From assembly GCA_964019425.1 (NCBI GenBank), contig OZ025849.1, forward strand, positions 186,001 through 250,000: a stretch of 64,000 bases of DNA. Reading direction: 5' to 3'. The stretch is from Flectonema sp. DT1601. Lineage: Eukaryota > Euglenozoa > Diplonemea > Diplonemida > Diplonemidae. Positions 1 to 10,173 of the stretch are shown here, piece by piece. Position numbers and translations under genes: made by a program. The notes beneath the pieces are model-generated. The model did no database searches, had not been told where the DNA came from, and saw only the letters and a program-made list of their open reading frames with translations. The first letter of the stretch is position 1. Each line of letters begins with the position of its first letter.

Positions 1-368
1 AATACTCAGCAATCAGACTCGTTCACTCGCTTCGCCAGAGCTGTTCGAGCTAGTAAAAAAAAAAAAATTAGGGGTGTTTTTTACTCAGATTTTCTCGATC
101 TTTCCATTCCAGGTCTGGGATTAATATTTATCATTGAGTAGTACCAAGGAAATTTTGCAAAGAGACGTTTATCTCTTTTTAGCAGCACTTACCATGTTTA
201 AAAGTATATCCCTATGCCTAATTTTACAGATCGCACCCTCCCCGATTCCAAAAAATAAAAAATCGAGCAAAAGTAACATATCGTGTAACCTTGCTCAGGC
301 GGTGAGAAAAAGGTGTTTTTTGTTCGCAAAAAAAAGGAATGACTGATATATATATATATATAAATAAA
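1..368. other. AT-rich sequence with no recognised gene
   Basis: No family-like protein or RNA gene was recognised. There are A and T runs and a short TA dinucleotide tract near 349-362. A 70-codon open frame (134-346) has biased, low-complexity composition and no resemblance to a known protein, so it is not called. Confidence 0.5.
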
Positions 369-500
369 AAACGTTGTATGAAAAAGGAAAAAAAAGAAAA
401 AAAAAAGACCAGAAAAGGAAAGAGAAAATGAAAAGGTATAATATTATTGTGGGGATATGAGGGATAGCAGGGAGATGCTCTTTTTTTTTTTTTTTTTTTT
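369..500 (+). repeat. ZZ block, copy 1 (purine-rich leader of the hairpin arrays)
   Basis: The block begins around AACGTTGTATGAAAAAGG, runs through a long A/G-rich stretch and ends in GATAGCAGGGAGATGCTC followed by a T run. The same block precedes hairpin arrays at about 5210-5325 and 8745-8855. It lies inverted at about 19470-19600, at the far end of the inverted array. Its fixed position next to every array shows that it is part of the same composite repeat. Confidence 0.8.
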
Positions 501-1350
501 TTTTTCTTATTTATTATTTAAAAAAGGAAACAATCAGTTTAGCGTCTCGATCAGGACGGAAAATAGAAATTAATCGACATAGTTGATCGATAGAAAAAAA
601 AACAATGATAACATTGTTTATTCATTTTTTTTTTTTTTTTTTTTTTTTAAATCTTTTTAATTATTTTAAAGAAAAAACAATCAGTTTAGCGTCTTGACCA
701 GGACGGAAAATAGTAAGTAATCGACATAGTCGATCGATAAAAAAAAAACAATGATAACATTGTTTATTCCTTTTTTTTTTTTTTTTTTATTCTTTTTATT
801 TATTTTTAAAGAAAAAACAATCAGTTTAGCGTCCTGACCAGGACGGAAAATAGAAAGTAATCGACATAGTCGATCGATAAAAAAAACAATGATAACATTG
901 TTTATTCTTTTTTTTTTTATTTTAAATTCTTTTTATTTATTTTTTAAAGAAAAAAAACGGAAAATAGAAATTAGTCGACAAAGTCGAACGATAAAAAAAA
1001 ACAATGATAACATTGTTTATTCTTTTTTTTGTATTTTTTTATATTCTTTTTTATTAATTTTGAAAAAAAAAACAATCAGTTTAGCGTCTTGACCAGGACG
1101 GAAAATAGAAAGTAATCGACATAGTCGATCGATAAAAAAAACAATGATAACATTGTTTATTCTTTTTTTTTTTATTTTAAATTCTTTTTATTTATTTTTT
1201 AAAGAAAAAAAACGGAAAATAGAAATTAGTCGACAAAGTCGAACGATAAAAAAAAACAATGATAACATTGTTTATTCTTTTTTTTGTATTTTTTTATATT
1301 CTTTTTTATTAATTTTGAAAAAAAAAACAATCAGTTTAGCGTCTTGACCA
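501..1350 (+). repeat. Hairpin satellite array 1
   Basis: The unit contains up to three perfect hairpins in fixed order: a CGTC..GACG stem (best form CGTCCTGACCAGGACG), ATCGACATAGTCGAT, and AACAATGATAACATTGTT, followed by a T run and then an A run. A second unit type lacks the CGTC hairpin and carries TCGAC AAA GTCGA in place of the second one. About 838-1092 and 1093-1347 are near-exact 255-bp tandem copies, each holding one unit of each type. The array ends abruptly where it meets a LINE fragment. Confidence 0.9.
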
Positions 1351-2868
1351 GGGGCACATTTGTTTTTTTTCTTTGATAAGAGAATACCAAACTGTTCGAA
1401 GCTCGGGAACTGGATATCATCCATTGTCTTGTAGTCAGACTTAGGTAAAAAAGAGGGATGGGTGAAATCAGTTTTTTTTTTTTCATTGTCACAATACTGC
1501 AACTGGAAATATTACTGCGCTGAATAATTACTGCGGGGAAATATTACTGCGCGGAAAAATTAGTGCGGTTTTTTTGAGAAAAGATTAGTGCGGTTTTTTC
1601 CACTTGGTGGTAGAAAAAAATTTGGTTGCTTTTTTGCTGTGTAAGGCACCAGCAGAAAAATGCAGCTGGAGAAAAAATCACTTCTGAGCAGAATTATTAG
1701 TGCGGTGGAAATATTACTGCGTGGAAAAATTAGTGCGGTTTTTTGCAGATTTGGAAATTAGTGCGGTTTTTTCCGCGCAGTAATATTTCCAGTTGCAGTA
1801 ATTGTTTTTAAAATGTTCAATTATTTTTTCCTCTGGAATATCAAGGGAGGGGGGTTGAGGATCTTCTTTTTGGAGTTCTTCTTTTATGGCAGTAAACGGA
1901 TTTTGACGAAATTTATCTTGTAATTTTTTGAATAAATTTTTCTTTTCTAAATTCCGATACATTCGGAAAATCCTTTTCATTCTCGTTCTTGCCTCTTTCC
2001 ATTTGACAGCGTTCTCTATAGAAGGCCCAGATTTGCGGAGCTCCTGTCTTAGCTGTTTCATTTCCAGACGACATTCAAGTTTTTCTTGGTCGAGGATGAC
2101 CTCTTCCCTTGATTTCTGTTTGCGGGGTAAATTCCACTTTGTTTCTTCAAAGAAACCGCTACATATTTGATAAACCGTTTTGAGTAGTTTATCAAGTTGG
2201 TCGGCAGGTTTTGAAGAGTTTTCTGTTTCGACGGAGAAAGTTTGAAGTTTTTCTGCAGCAGAAACGTCGATGTCCTTCCATTCAGTTCCAAAAGATCGGA
2301 ATTTGAGACGAGACGGGTGTAACGGGGTAAAAGTGGGTGTTGTAGAGTTATAAGGAACGAAAGCTGTTTGTGAAGTTTTAAAATCTACAGATTCTCCTAC
2401 AAAGGGAGGTTCCAGGTCTGAATTATTCCCTGTGAGGGGAGACAGAGGTGTACCTTTACATGTACCGTTAACACAGTGTTTCGCTCTCGTAGCGATACTT
2501 TTGAAAAGCTTACCACATTCTGGACAAGGTAAGTGGTAACAATCTTTAACTTGGGAGTGGGTAGATGGGGGAAAACGTGACTTATAGTCCTTAAATTCCT
2601 TACTAAACTTACAGTTACGTCTAAAATGCGCAACTGGACCTTTGAGGTATGTCTCAAAACATAAAGGACATTTGGCTACTAAAGTTTTATCCCCATCCAG
2701 AGCCGATCTCGAAATAGCCTCTTGCAAAGCCTCGGGGGCTGGGTTGGCTGAGAGATGGTTGCCAGTATCTTTATGACACCGCCGGCCCGGTGTTTCTTTT
2801 TTTTTTTGTTGTGAAGTAGCAATAATAAAAAAAAAAAAAAAATAGAAAAGAGAATGGCTCAGAAACAA
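1350..2868 (-). mobile_element. Truncated LINE (non-LTR retrotransposon) fragment
   Basis: The minus-strand frame encodes an N-terminal region with two putative zinc-binding modules. In the 384-codon frame these are C-x2-C..H-x4-C at residues 67-86 and C-x2-C..H..C at 115-137. A basic, helical segment follows, of the kind found just before the reverse transcriptase of LINEs, including an NPFTAIKEEL stretch and an IPEEKIIEHFKNNY stretch. The frame resumes at 1494-1350 with a segment ending KKKNKCAPG, typical of the first RT block (APG-D-G). The copy stops there against the hairpin array, so the catalytic RT and endonuclease are missing. It is also split by a MITE at 1497-1798. The first ~25 codons are low-complexity and probably not part of the protein. 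R2-like clades carry N-terminal zinc fingers; the exact clade is not determined. Confidence 0.65.
1497..1798. mobile_element. 302-bp MITE with ~26-bp TIRs and TA target duplication
   Basis: The two ends are inverted copies beginning CTGCAACTGGAAATATTACT and matching for about 26 bp. The element is flanked by TA at 1495-1496 and 1799-1800. Removing the element and one TA leaves the LINE reading frame continuous across the junction, which fixes the boundaries. Inside are subterminal repeats of ATTAGTGCGG (about five copies) and ATTACTGCG. There is no coding capacity. A TA duplication fits the Tc1/mariner or related superfamilies, but the family is not certain. Confidence 0.88.
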
Positions 2869-3173
2869 TATCGATGAGTTAAGATCTTTTTTTTTAAACT
2901 ATTCCTTTTTTTTTAATTTCGGGCAGCTAACCCTAGAGTTTTTTTTTTGGTAAATACTGTTTAAAGGAAAACGAGCTACGCTCTAAAACAGAAAAATCGG
3001 AGTAACTACTTGTTTATAATATATATTTTGATAAATAATGTGGTTGGCAAATGAATGCCGAAGAGGCAACTTGAGAAAAGCAATTGGATGAGAAGAAACA
3101 TTGGGTCTTATAAAGCAAAGGAGATAGAGGGGCCTAAAAAGACCGCAGAGTGGATAGCTCCACAAAAAGCTGA
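2869..3173. other. Unassigned sequence between LINE fragment and Z block
   Basis: This stretch holds T runs and a ~40-codon + frame that ends inside the start of the Z block at 3174. That echoes the minus-strand fragments further right, where retroelement coding also runs into Z. No protein family was recognised, so it may be a worn coding tail or chance. Confidence 0.35.
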
Positions 3174-3201
3174 ATTTCGATAAAGTGGGAAGTAACGGAC
3201 T

Positions 3202-4956
3202 TTCTTTTTTTTAGAAGAAGATCAGGACATCCAAGCACTGCTGGATAGTTGCTGAATGCAGGGCCTGCCTGTGGCATTATAATAACAGGCTAAGTCATTT
3301 GTAGTTCATAGTTTACCTTTGATTTTATAACTTCACATAGGTACTATGAACGATGAGAGATCCAGTGGGATCACTCAGGGTCTAGTAGAGACCACCAATG
3401 TTGTGCGTTGATAGGCAAGGTGACCAACCTTGACATTCTTTCTTTTCTCTCCTGTTGTGACAAACACAAAATACACACACAGCTTACAGTGTGTTCTTTG
3501 TGTATGTTTTCTTCAGGTGTGAGTAGTTTTTTTGTTCTTGCTCTTCAGGGAGGGCCTTAGCCAAAAGCTAACAGTCCAAATCTCACCTGGAAATTCAACT
3601 CAGTCCTTGTCAGTTTTGGCATCAAACTTGTAATGGTTTAATCATTACAGGTTATTTACTGAAATATTTGTTCTAAAAGTTGCTAAGTATTTCTCACTTA
3701 GAAATTTTTTATTTTTTTATTTTCAGCTTAATTAGCTACAAATTGTTTCTACTAAGTGTTTCTCACTTAGATTTTTTTTTTTGCTTTTCAGCTCCTTAAA
3801 AGCTGCTAAGTGTTTCTGCTAAGTGTTTCTCACTTAGAATTTTATTTTTATGTTCGTTTTCTATCCCTTCTCCTATCCCTTTTGTTCAAAATAAGCGGGA
3901 GGAAATTCTCTCATTCACGCTAAGATGCACTCTGAACTTTGATTTTTTGATCTGAGTGTGAGGGAATGACCTGTTAGTGCATTGGGCATAAGCTGGGCTG
4001 CAGTTTAGATGTCTTAGGTGTTAATAAGGGGTTCCTCTTAGCATTTTTCTTTGTTCCCACCTTATGATTTTCTTGAAGAAAAAAAATAGAAGTCATAATG
4101 GTGCTTCCCTCTGGAAGGGTTGTAAGCCATGGTGTCCAACTAAATTAAAGGACAAGTCTGGGATAATCCCTGCCAGAGGGGCGAGTATTCTACCATGGTT
4201 GAAATACTCTGGCAACTGATCTTCAATTTTATGTTGTTTGTTAGCTGCTGGTGTATCTTGATTATGTGTTGATACTTGCATTTTCTTATTTGTAATCTTC
4301 TATTACAATTCTCTTTCTGTTCTGGTCTGTTACTTCATTTGTCTTGTTTAACTTCAGTTATATCCATTTTACTTTTTATTGTTTCCCATCTACTTTTTAT
4401 TTTCTATTAGTTCTGGTCAGAAACTCCTGGGCAGCAAGAAGGAAAGCAGTTTAGTACTTCTGGGTGTTTGGCATCACCCCCCATAGTGAGCAAGTACAAC
4501 AGGTAGCATTGGTAGTCTGTTGATCCTGAGTGATCCCAGCTACAGTTTTGTTTTTCTTTCTTTTTTTTAGAAGAAGATCAGGACATCCAAGCACTGCTGG
4601 ATAGTTGCTGAATGCAGGGCCTGCCTGTGGCATTATAATAACAGGCTAAGTCATTTGTAGTTCATAGTTTACCTTTGATTTTATAACTTCACATAGGTAC
4701 TATGAACGATGAGAGATCCAGTGGGATCACTCAGGGTCTAGTAGAGACCACCAATGTTGTGCGTTGATAGGCAAGGTGACCAACCTTGACATTCTTTCTT
4801 TTCTCTCCTGTTGTGACAAACACAAAATACACACACAGCTTACAGTGTGTTCTTTGTGTATGTTTTCTTCAGGTGTGAGTAGTTTTTTTGTTCTTGCTCT
4901 TCAGGGAGGGCCTTAGCCAAAAGCTAACAGTCCAAATCTCACCTGGAAATTCAACT
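3202..4956 (+). mobile_element. XY structured repeat element inserted into a Z block
   Basis: The element interrupts Z: Z reads up to 3201 (..AACGGACT) and resumes at about 4957 (GGAGCTTTTGG). It contains two nearly identical direct copies of a ~396-bp block Y (3202-3597 and about 4557-4953), with X (about 3917-4556) and a 320-bp spacer between. A short ACT repeat at the edges may be a target duplication. Y and X fold locally into many perfect hairpins, for example GTTCATAGT with ACTATGAAC and CAAGGT with ACCTTG. The spacer has three copies of CTAAGTGTTTCTCACTTAG-like hairpins. Y looks LTR-like here, but other copies (20019-20241 and 23374-24440) lack their left part, which instead suggests a 5'-truncated retroposon. 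No convincing protein is encoded. Confidence 0.7.
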
Positions 4957-5325
4957 CGGAGCTTTTGGCTCCTGCCCTATTCCCGATGTAAACTTTCTTT
5001 TTATTTTTTATTTTTTTTAACAGGCCCAAAGGGCGACAATGATGGTTGCTGACCAAGGAATAATATTCAAATGAATTTTCGTTTCAAAGAAACGAACAGA
5101 ATTAAGAGAGAGGCAGAGAAAAAAAAAAAAAAAAGGAAAGAAAAGAAAAAAAAAAATATGAAGAGGAAATAATCAAACATGAAAAAAAAAAAAAAAAAAT
5201 ATAAATAAAAAACGTTGTATGAAAAAGGAAAAAAAAGAAAGAAAAAAAAAAAGACCAGAAAAGGAAAGAGAAAATGAAAAGGTATAATATTATTGTGGGG
5301 ATATGAGGATAGCAGGGAGATGCTC
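4957..5325 (+). repeat. Z and ZZ blocks, copy 2
   Basis: This is the right part of a Z block (left part at 3174-3201), then the A/G-rich ZZ block. Z carries its own small hairpins: GGAGC TTTTG GCTCC, CCC AAA GGG and CGTTTC AAA GAAACG. Z ends in a purine-rich tail (AGAGAGAGGCAGAG) and an A run. ZZ ends GATAGCAGGGAGATGCTC and leads into hairpin array 2. Confidence 0.85.
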
Positions 5326-5708
5326 TTTTTTTTTTTTTTTTTTTATTTATTATTTAAAAAAAGGAAACAATCAGTTTAGCGTCTCGATCGGGACGGAAAA
5401 TAGAAATTAATCGACATAGTCGATCGATAGAAAAAAAAAAAACAATGATAACATTGTTTATTCTTTTTTTTTTTTTTTTTTTTTTTTAAATCCTTTTAAT
5501 TATTTTAAAGAAAAAACAATCAGTTTAGCGTCTTGACCAGGACGGAAAATAGAAAGCGATCGACATAGTCGATCGATAAAAAAACAATGATAACATTGTT
5601 TATTCTTTTTTTTTTTTTTTTAAATTCTTATTATTTATTTTTTAAAGAAAAAAAAAAAAAAGGGAAAATAAAAATTAGTCGACAAAGTCGAACGATAAAA
5701 AAAAACAA
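5326..5708 (+). repeat. Hairpin satellite array 2
   Basis: Three units of the hairpin satellite follow ZZ: two with the CGTC hairpin and one short unit without it. The array is interrupted at 5708 by a DNA transposon and resumes at 7157 in the middle of the AACAATGATAACATTGTT hairpin's A-rich leader. Confidence 0.9.
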
Positions 5709-5832
5709 GGGAAAACCTACAGATCCACCCCCAGGTTTGGAGAAACGTATACTACGGTCGCGGCCTTGTGTAGCTTTTTTGACCTTTCTTCCAAATCGAC
5801 AGTCCTCTATTCTGGGCGAAATTTTTTTCAAA

Positions 5833-5904
5833 TCCGTGATAGCGCAGTGGTGTTGGTGCCGGACTGAAGCCCTGGAGGTAGGGGGTTCGAGTCCCTCGGG
5901 GGGA
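5833..5904 (+). tRNA. tRNA-like module, possible degenerate tRNA-Phe (GAA)
   Basis: The 72-nt segment has a recognisable A box (TAGCGCAGTGGTGTTGG), an anticodon loop CTGAAGC with GAA in the anticodon place, and a T arm GGGGG TTCGAGT CCCTC with five pairs. It is followed directly by a T run that would end Pol III transcription. The acceptor stem pairs only in part (outer T-A, C-G, C-G), so it is probably a tRNA-derived relic carried by the transposon rather than a working tRNA. Confidence 0.4.
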
Positions 5905-6944
5905 TTTTTTTTTTTTCCGGAATTTTTTTTCTGGGCATCTGTTCGTCTCGCTGTTACTCAATTTTTTTTAAGGCTTTGTTAACTTTTAAATACTACCAAC
6001 GTGGTGCAGCGTAGCAACGCAATGATGCCCTCAAGGTTTGTTATTTGCCAAATCATCGTTAGGGTTAAGCGTAATTAAGGTAAAGAGTATGCTGACAGGT
6101 GAGTGATGACTGCAACCGACAACATGCAAGTTAGTGATTCGAACGGCCCAATTTTTTCGTTCAGCTTTTGGGGCCTGCAAACCCAGCCAAGCGTTCATTG
6201 CTTTTGATCCTTCAATGTCGGCTCTTCCTAACCTAGACAAGCAGAATTGTCCAAGGGTTGGATAGTTCACCCACTAACAGGACCGTCGTGAGACAAGTTT
6301 TACCTACTGATGGGGAGAGACCCCCTTGGGGCAGTGTAAGTCGACCGCAAACGCCGTGATGCTACACAACACATCCGCAGTGACTGTGCTTGACTATGTT
6401 AGCCTTTGAAGTAAGCCAGACTGGATCACTTAGTCACCACTGGTGGTTACTTTTTGATCGTGTTAGGGCTTGCGTCCAAAAGATTACAACAATAAGAATG
6501 TTTTTTTATGAACATTACAATTAAGTAACTACATCAATAGTTGACTAACTTACTTCTACACCATGATGAGAGAATAGAGGTTAACAGGACGATGGATTAC
6601 TCTCTTATGTTAAAGTTAAGTTTAACTTAACTTAAGGAAGAATTGCGCGATGACAGAAGGCTTCCAAGCGAGGTCCTAAGTCGAGTGGAAGTTTACACTA
6701 TTGACCTTGAAGAACGACGCGCGTGTGAATTTGATGCAGGGTCTTTGTAAGGTACCAATGAGATTCTGGTGTAAGACTTTCAAACGATGTTGTTAGTCAG
6801 CAACCTGCACTAAGCAATGTCTCAGAGCGACGAGTGTCCGAACGTGACAGAACGAATCAGCAGTACGGATACGACGCACGACGTCAGCGGCGGCGTTCCT
6901 GACCGAACGGCCAGTGCAGACAGTGTACCTGTTGGTCACTGGGG

Positions 6945-6974
<30 letters not shown>

Positions 6975-6976
<2 letters not shown>

Positions 6977-7046
6977 CCCGACAGGGGTTCGAACCGCAGC
7001 CTAGCGAATGCAAGTCTGGAATCATACCACTCGACAATTTGCGTCG
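6975..7046 (-). tRNA. tRNA-like module, degenerate
   Basis: On the minus strand there is an A-box-like GTGGTATGATTCC, a TGC in the expected anticodon region, and a B box GGTTCGAACCCC, followed by a long T run. The anticodon and acceptor stems pair poorly. It lies near the right end of the transposon, mirroring the module at 5833-5904. Confidence 0.3.
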
Positions 7047-7156
7047 TCTTCGATTTTGCGGATTTAAACACATATCCAGGGGTCAAAAAAGTTACACAAG
7101 GCCGTGACCGTAGTGTACGTTTCCCCAAACCTGGGGGTGGATCTGTAGGTTTTCCC

Positions 7157-7307
7157 AAAAAACAATGATAACATTGTTTATTCTTTTTTTTTTTGTTTTT
7201 TTTTTTATATTCTTTGAATTTCGATAAAGTGGGAAGTAACGGACTGGGAGCTTTTGGCTCCTGCCCTATTCCCAATGTAAACTTTCTTTTTATTTTTATT
7301 TTTTTTT
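7157..7307 (+). repeat. End of hairpin array 2 and left part of Z block copy 3
   Basis: The array resumes with AACAATGATAACATTGTT and T runs, then changes at about 7217 into Z (TTTCGATAAAGTGGGAAGTAACGG..). Z is cut at its internal T run (7299-7307) by the next transposon and resumes at 8538. A second Z following directly on an array shows that Z-ZZ-array repeats as a composite unit. Confidence 0.88.
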
Positions 7308-7602
7308 GGGAAAACCTCTAATTCAACAAAAATAGTTTGCGAAATCGCCAACTCCCTACAAAAAAAAGTTGTCCACCAGGACTCGAACTTGACCCAAAAA
7401 TTTGGCTTGCGGCGGGTTTTTTGTTTTTTAGCCTACCAAGCTGGGAAGAGTGCAAGCCCTCACCCCCAACCCCCCCCAAAGACCTGCAGTATGCTTCCCA
7501 GATAAATCTTTTCGTATCGTATCAAAGGTCCCCCCCAAGGGGGGGGAGCCCCTAATAAAAGCCCGCCTGTTCCGTACAAAGTCCAACCTGAAAAAACAAC
7601 TG

Positions 7603-7634
<32 letters not shown>

Positions 7635-8537
7635 TTCTAATTAAAGACGCGCATGAATGGACTAATGAGATTCCTTCTGTCCCTACCTACTATCTGGCGA
7701 ACAGCAGTCAAGGGAACGGACTTGAAACTGTCAGCGGGGAAAGAAGACCCTGTTGAGTTTGACTCTAGTCTGACTTTGTGCAGTGACATAGGGGGTGTAG
7801 TTATAGGTGGGAGGTTTACCAACATGAATACCACTACTCTTATCGTCGCTTTACTTATCCAATGATGGGGGAACGGCAGCTCTTCGGAGGTTAGGGTCCT
7901 TTCGGACTCGTAGCTTTTCCGATTCCAGCGACAAACGGGCTTCGGCTCGACCCCTCGTTTGGAGACACCAGTCAGGTGGGGAGTTTGGCTGGGAGGAGGG
8001 CCACATTGATGAAGGCTTCTAAGTCACGAACCTAAATCGATGATGAGGATCGTTAAGCCACATTTCTAAAGGTCAGGCTTTTACTAACGTGAGAATTTCT
8101 GTTCTCGATGGTTCGGATGTGTCTGACAAAAATTACCTAATTTGGAATGCTGTTTGAAGTCTGGTGAATTTTGGTTGGAGGTCTTAGTTTCACTGGTGAA
8201 CTGCACAGTAACATTTTAAAGTGATCGATCACACGGGAGGGGTCTTGGTGATTTATTGCAACGGGAATATGTCTCAACTCGACCAGTGGGTGATCAATCC
8301 GCCCTTGGACTATGTTTTGGTCACATTTTCCGTCATTACGAAAAAGAGAAAAAAGGATGTCACGGGGTTCGAACCCGAGACCTCCGGGTCATGATTCGGC
8401 GGTCATAACCAATAAACCACCGGAGCTCCGAAAATTCTGAAAGTTTTCCCGTCATGTTGGGTTGTTTCGAGCGGTTAAAATTTTTGTGATGAGTTGGCGA
8501 TTTCGCAAACTATTTTTGTGGAATTAGGGGTTTTCCC
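7308..8537. mobile_element. Non-autonomous DNA transposon with ~47-bp TIRs
   Basis: The ends are inverted copies of about 47 bp with two or three mismatches, starting GGGAAAACCTCTAATTC. The first ten bases are the same as in the element at 5709-7156, so the two are probably related. It sits in the T run of a Z block; nine T on the left and twelve on the right are consistent with a 9-bp duplication but cannot prove it. No transposase is encoded. B-box-like tRNA relics lie on the minus strand near both ends (about 7367-7390 and 8355-8430), each followed by a T run. Confidence 0.8.
8355..8430 (-). tRNA. tRNA-like module, possible degenerate tRNA-Met-like (CAT)
   Basis: The minus strand shows an A-box-like TGGTTTATTGG, CAT in a plausible anticodon loop (ATCATGA), and a B box GGTTCGAACCC, followed by a T run. 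The acceptor and anticodon stems do not pair well. It is best read as a tRNA relic within the transposon. Confidence 0.3.
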
Positions 8538-8855
8538 TTTTTTTTTTTTAACAGGCCCAAAGGGCGACAATGATGGTTGCTGACCAAGGAATAATATTCA
8601 AATGAATTTTCGTTTCAAAGAAACGAACAGAATTGAGAGAGAGGCAGAGAAAGAAAAAAAAAAAAAAAAGAAAGAATAGAAAAAAAAAAATATGAAGAGG
8701 AAATAATCAAACATGAAAAAAAAAAAAAAACAAAATATAAATAAAAAACGTTGTATGAAAAAGGAAAAAAAAGAAAAAAAAAGACCAGAAAAGGAAAGAG
8801 AAAATGAAAAGGTATAATATTATTGTGGGGATATGAGGATAGCAGGGAGATGCTC
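8538..8855 (+). repeat. Right part of Z block copy 3 and ZZ block
   Basis: Z resumes at AACAGGCCCAAAGGGCGAC, runs to the purine tail, and is followed by ZZ ending in GATAGCAGGGAGATGCTC. It is nearly identical to the copy at 4957-5325. Confidence 0.88.
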
Positions 8856-8995
8856 TTTTTTTTTTTTTTTTTTTTTTTTTTATTTATTATTTAAAAAAAA
8901 GGAAACAATCAGTTTAGCGTCTCGATCAGGACGGAAAATAGAAACTAATCGACATAGTCGATCGATAGAAAAAAAACAATGATAACATTGTTTAT

Positions 8996-9031
<36 letters not shown>

Positions 9032-9177
9032 CTTTTAATTATTTTAAAGAAAAAACAATCAGTTTAGCGTCTTGACCAGGACGGAAAATAGAAAGTAATC
9101 GACATAGTCGATCGATAAAAAAAAAACAATGATAACATTGTTTATTCCTTTTTTTTTTTTTTTTTTTTATTCTTTTT
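8856..9177 (+). repeat. Hairpin satellite array 3, left part
   Basis: Two full units and the start of a third. The third breaks off after ATTCTTTTT at 9177 and its continuation (ATTTATTTTTAAAG) is found at 13399, on the far side of the retroelement. Confidence 0.9.
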
Positions 9178-9365
9178 GCATCCACACTTTTTGTATGGTA
9201 GGAAATATGATTGACCCGATAGATCACAGTTCACAATTCCGTTCTCCGTTTTGCCCTCCGTGTTTTTCTCCCTTTTCCTTTTCCCTAGTTGCGTCGCTGA
9301 AACTAAACCAAACCAACTTCTTACTTTTAGGTTAAATCGGTCTCAGCGACTGCGAAAAAGCAAAA

Positions 9366-10127
9366 ATGCCGGCTAAGAAAGCAACAACGAAGAACGCTAA
9401 GAGGAATCTCTCCTCCGATTCGGACTCCGAATCGTTCACCACACGGTACACTGTTACCGACGCGGCGGCACGTCCCTCAAGCCAAGGGTCGTTGCCCCCC
9501 CTTATCGGGGATCCCTCATCCGGGGACGCGTATGCTGTTCCCTCATCCGGGGAAAACAACCCCTCGTCCGGGGGGGAAGTGACCATGAAAGTCACTAAAG
9601 AACAGTTCGAAGCATTGAATTGCTTCCTCCAGTCCCAAAGAAGACAAAAGCCGGCCATAGTGCCGCATCGGGTGTCCACGTGGTCGGGATACCTATATCC
9701 AGGCCCAGACCACGAGGCTTTGTTAGCATCGCTAAGAGCCGCCTACCCCGCCAGGTGTACAAATCCGCGCCAGGAGGCCAACAACAGCGACCACGAGCGT
9801 CGCGTGCTAATCGCAGTCACAGAAAAGCTAGTACGTAGTCTAGCAGAAGGCGGCCAAGCAGCCGACCCTACACTGGTGCAGGAAAGTATCCAATTGTTAA
9901 TAGACAGGATGCATGCCCAGTCGGTGAGGGAGCAGTATAGCTCTTCGAAGCCGGGTATCGAATTCGAGGCGTACTGGTGGGGAAAGGAAAGGGCGTTGGA
10001 GAGAGGGGTCGATGAATACCTGGCACTCGAAGACAAAATCTCCAGGAGATTTACAAAGGAGAAAGAGGGCAGAAGCAGGGACTCCAGGCCTCCCGCAGGC
10101 AATCAGCGGATAAAAAGACGCCGATGA
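9366..10127 (+). CDS. Gag-like protein of the VIPER-like element
   Basis: First part of the retroelement, 253 codons. The N-terminus is basic and rich in Ser and Asp, followed by short PSSGE-type repeats and a helical, charged C-terminal half ending in a basic tail. There is no zinc knuckle. The assignment as gag-like rests on its position ahead of YR and RT and its composition, not on a recognised domain. The 21-bp direct repeat ends at its start codon. Confidence 0.55.
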   Translation: MPAKKATTKNAKRNLSSDSDSESFTTRYTVTDAAARPSSQGSLPPLIGDPSSGDAYAVPSSGENNPSSGGEVTMKVTKEQFEALNCFLQSQRRQKPAIVPHRVSTWSGYLYPGPDHEALLASLRAAYPARCTNPRQEANNSDHERRVLIAVTEKLVRSLAEGGQAADPTLVQESIQLLIDRMHAQSVREQYSSSKPGIEFEAYWWGKERALERGVDEYLALEDKISRRFTKEKEGRSRDSRPPAGNQRIKRRR

Positions 10128-10173
10128 AGCCAGAGGTCGTCCACGTCAGAAGGAGGAGGAGCTTACAGAAGAG

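Larger units (their letters stand above)
5709..7156. mobile_element. Non-autonomous DNA transposon with ~72-bp TIRs (Mutator-like?)
   Basis: The left end (5709 on) and the reverse complement of the right end (to 7156) match for about 72 bp with a few mismatches, starting GGGAAAACCTACAGATCCAC. The flanks are AAAAAACAA at 5700-5708 and 7157-7165, a 9-bp target duplication inside a hairpin unit; because it is A-rich, 8 bp is also possible. Long TIRs and a 9-bp duplication fit Mutator-like elements. There is no transposase frame. Just inside each end is a tRNA-like module pointing inward and ending in a T run. The middle (about 6498-6650) holds a copy of the foldable E1 sequence found again at 34.2 and 36.5 kb. 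Confidence 0.8.

Noticed and set aside
889-1347. Two identical 67-codon frames (889-1092 and 1144-1347)
   Set aside because: They translate the hairpin satellite and are identical only because the DNA is a 255-bp tandem copy.
4093-4281. 62-residue minus frame shared with 23545-23733
   Set aside because: The two XY copies are almost identical as DNA, so a conserved frame is expected without selection; no known protein resembles it.
6046-6075. Telomere-like TTAGGGTTA
   Set aside because: A single nine-base match inside a transposon, with no tandem repetition.
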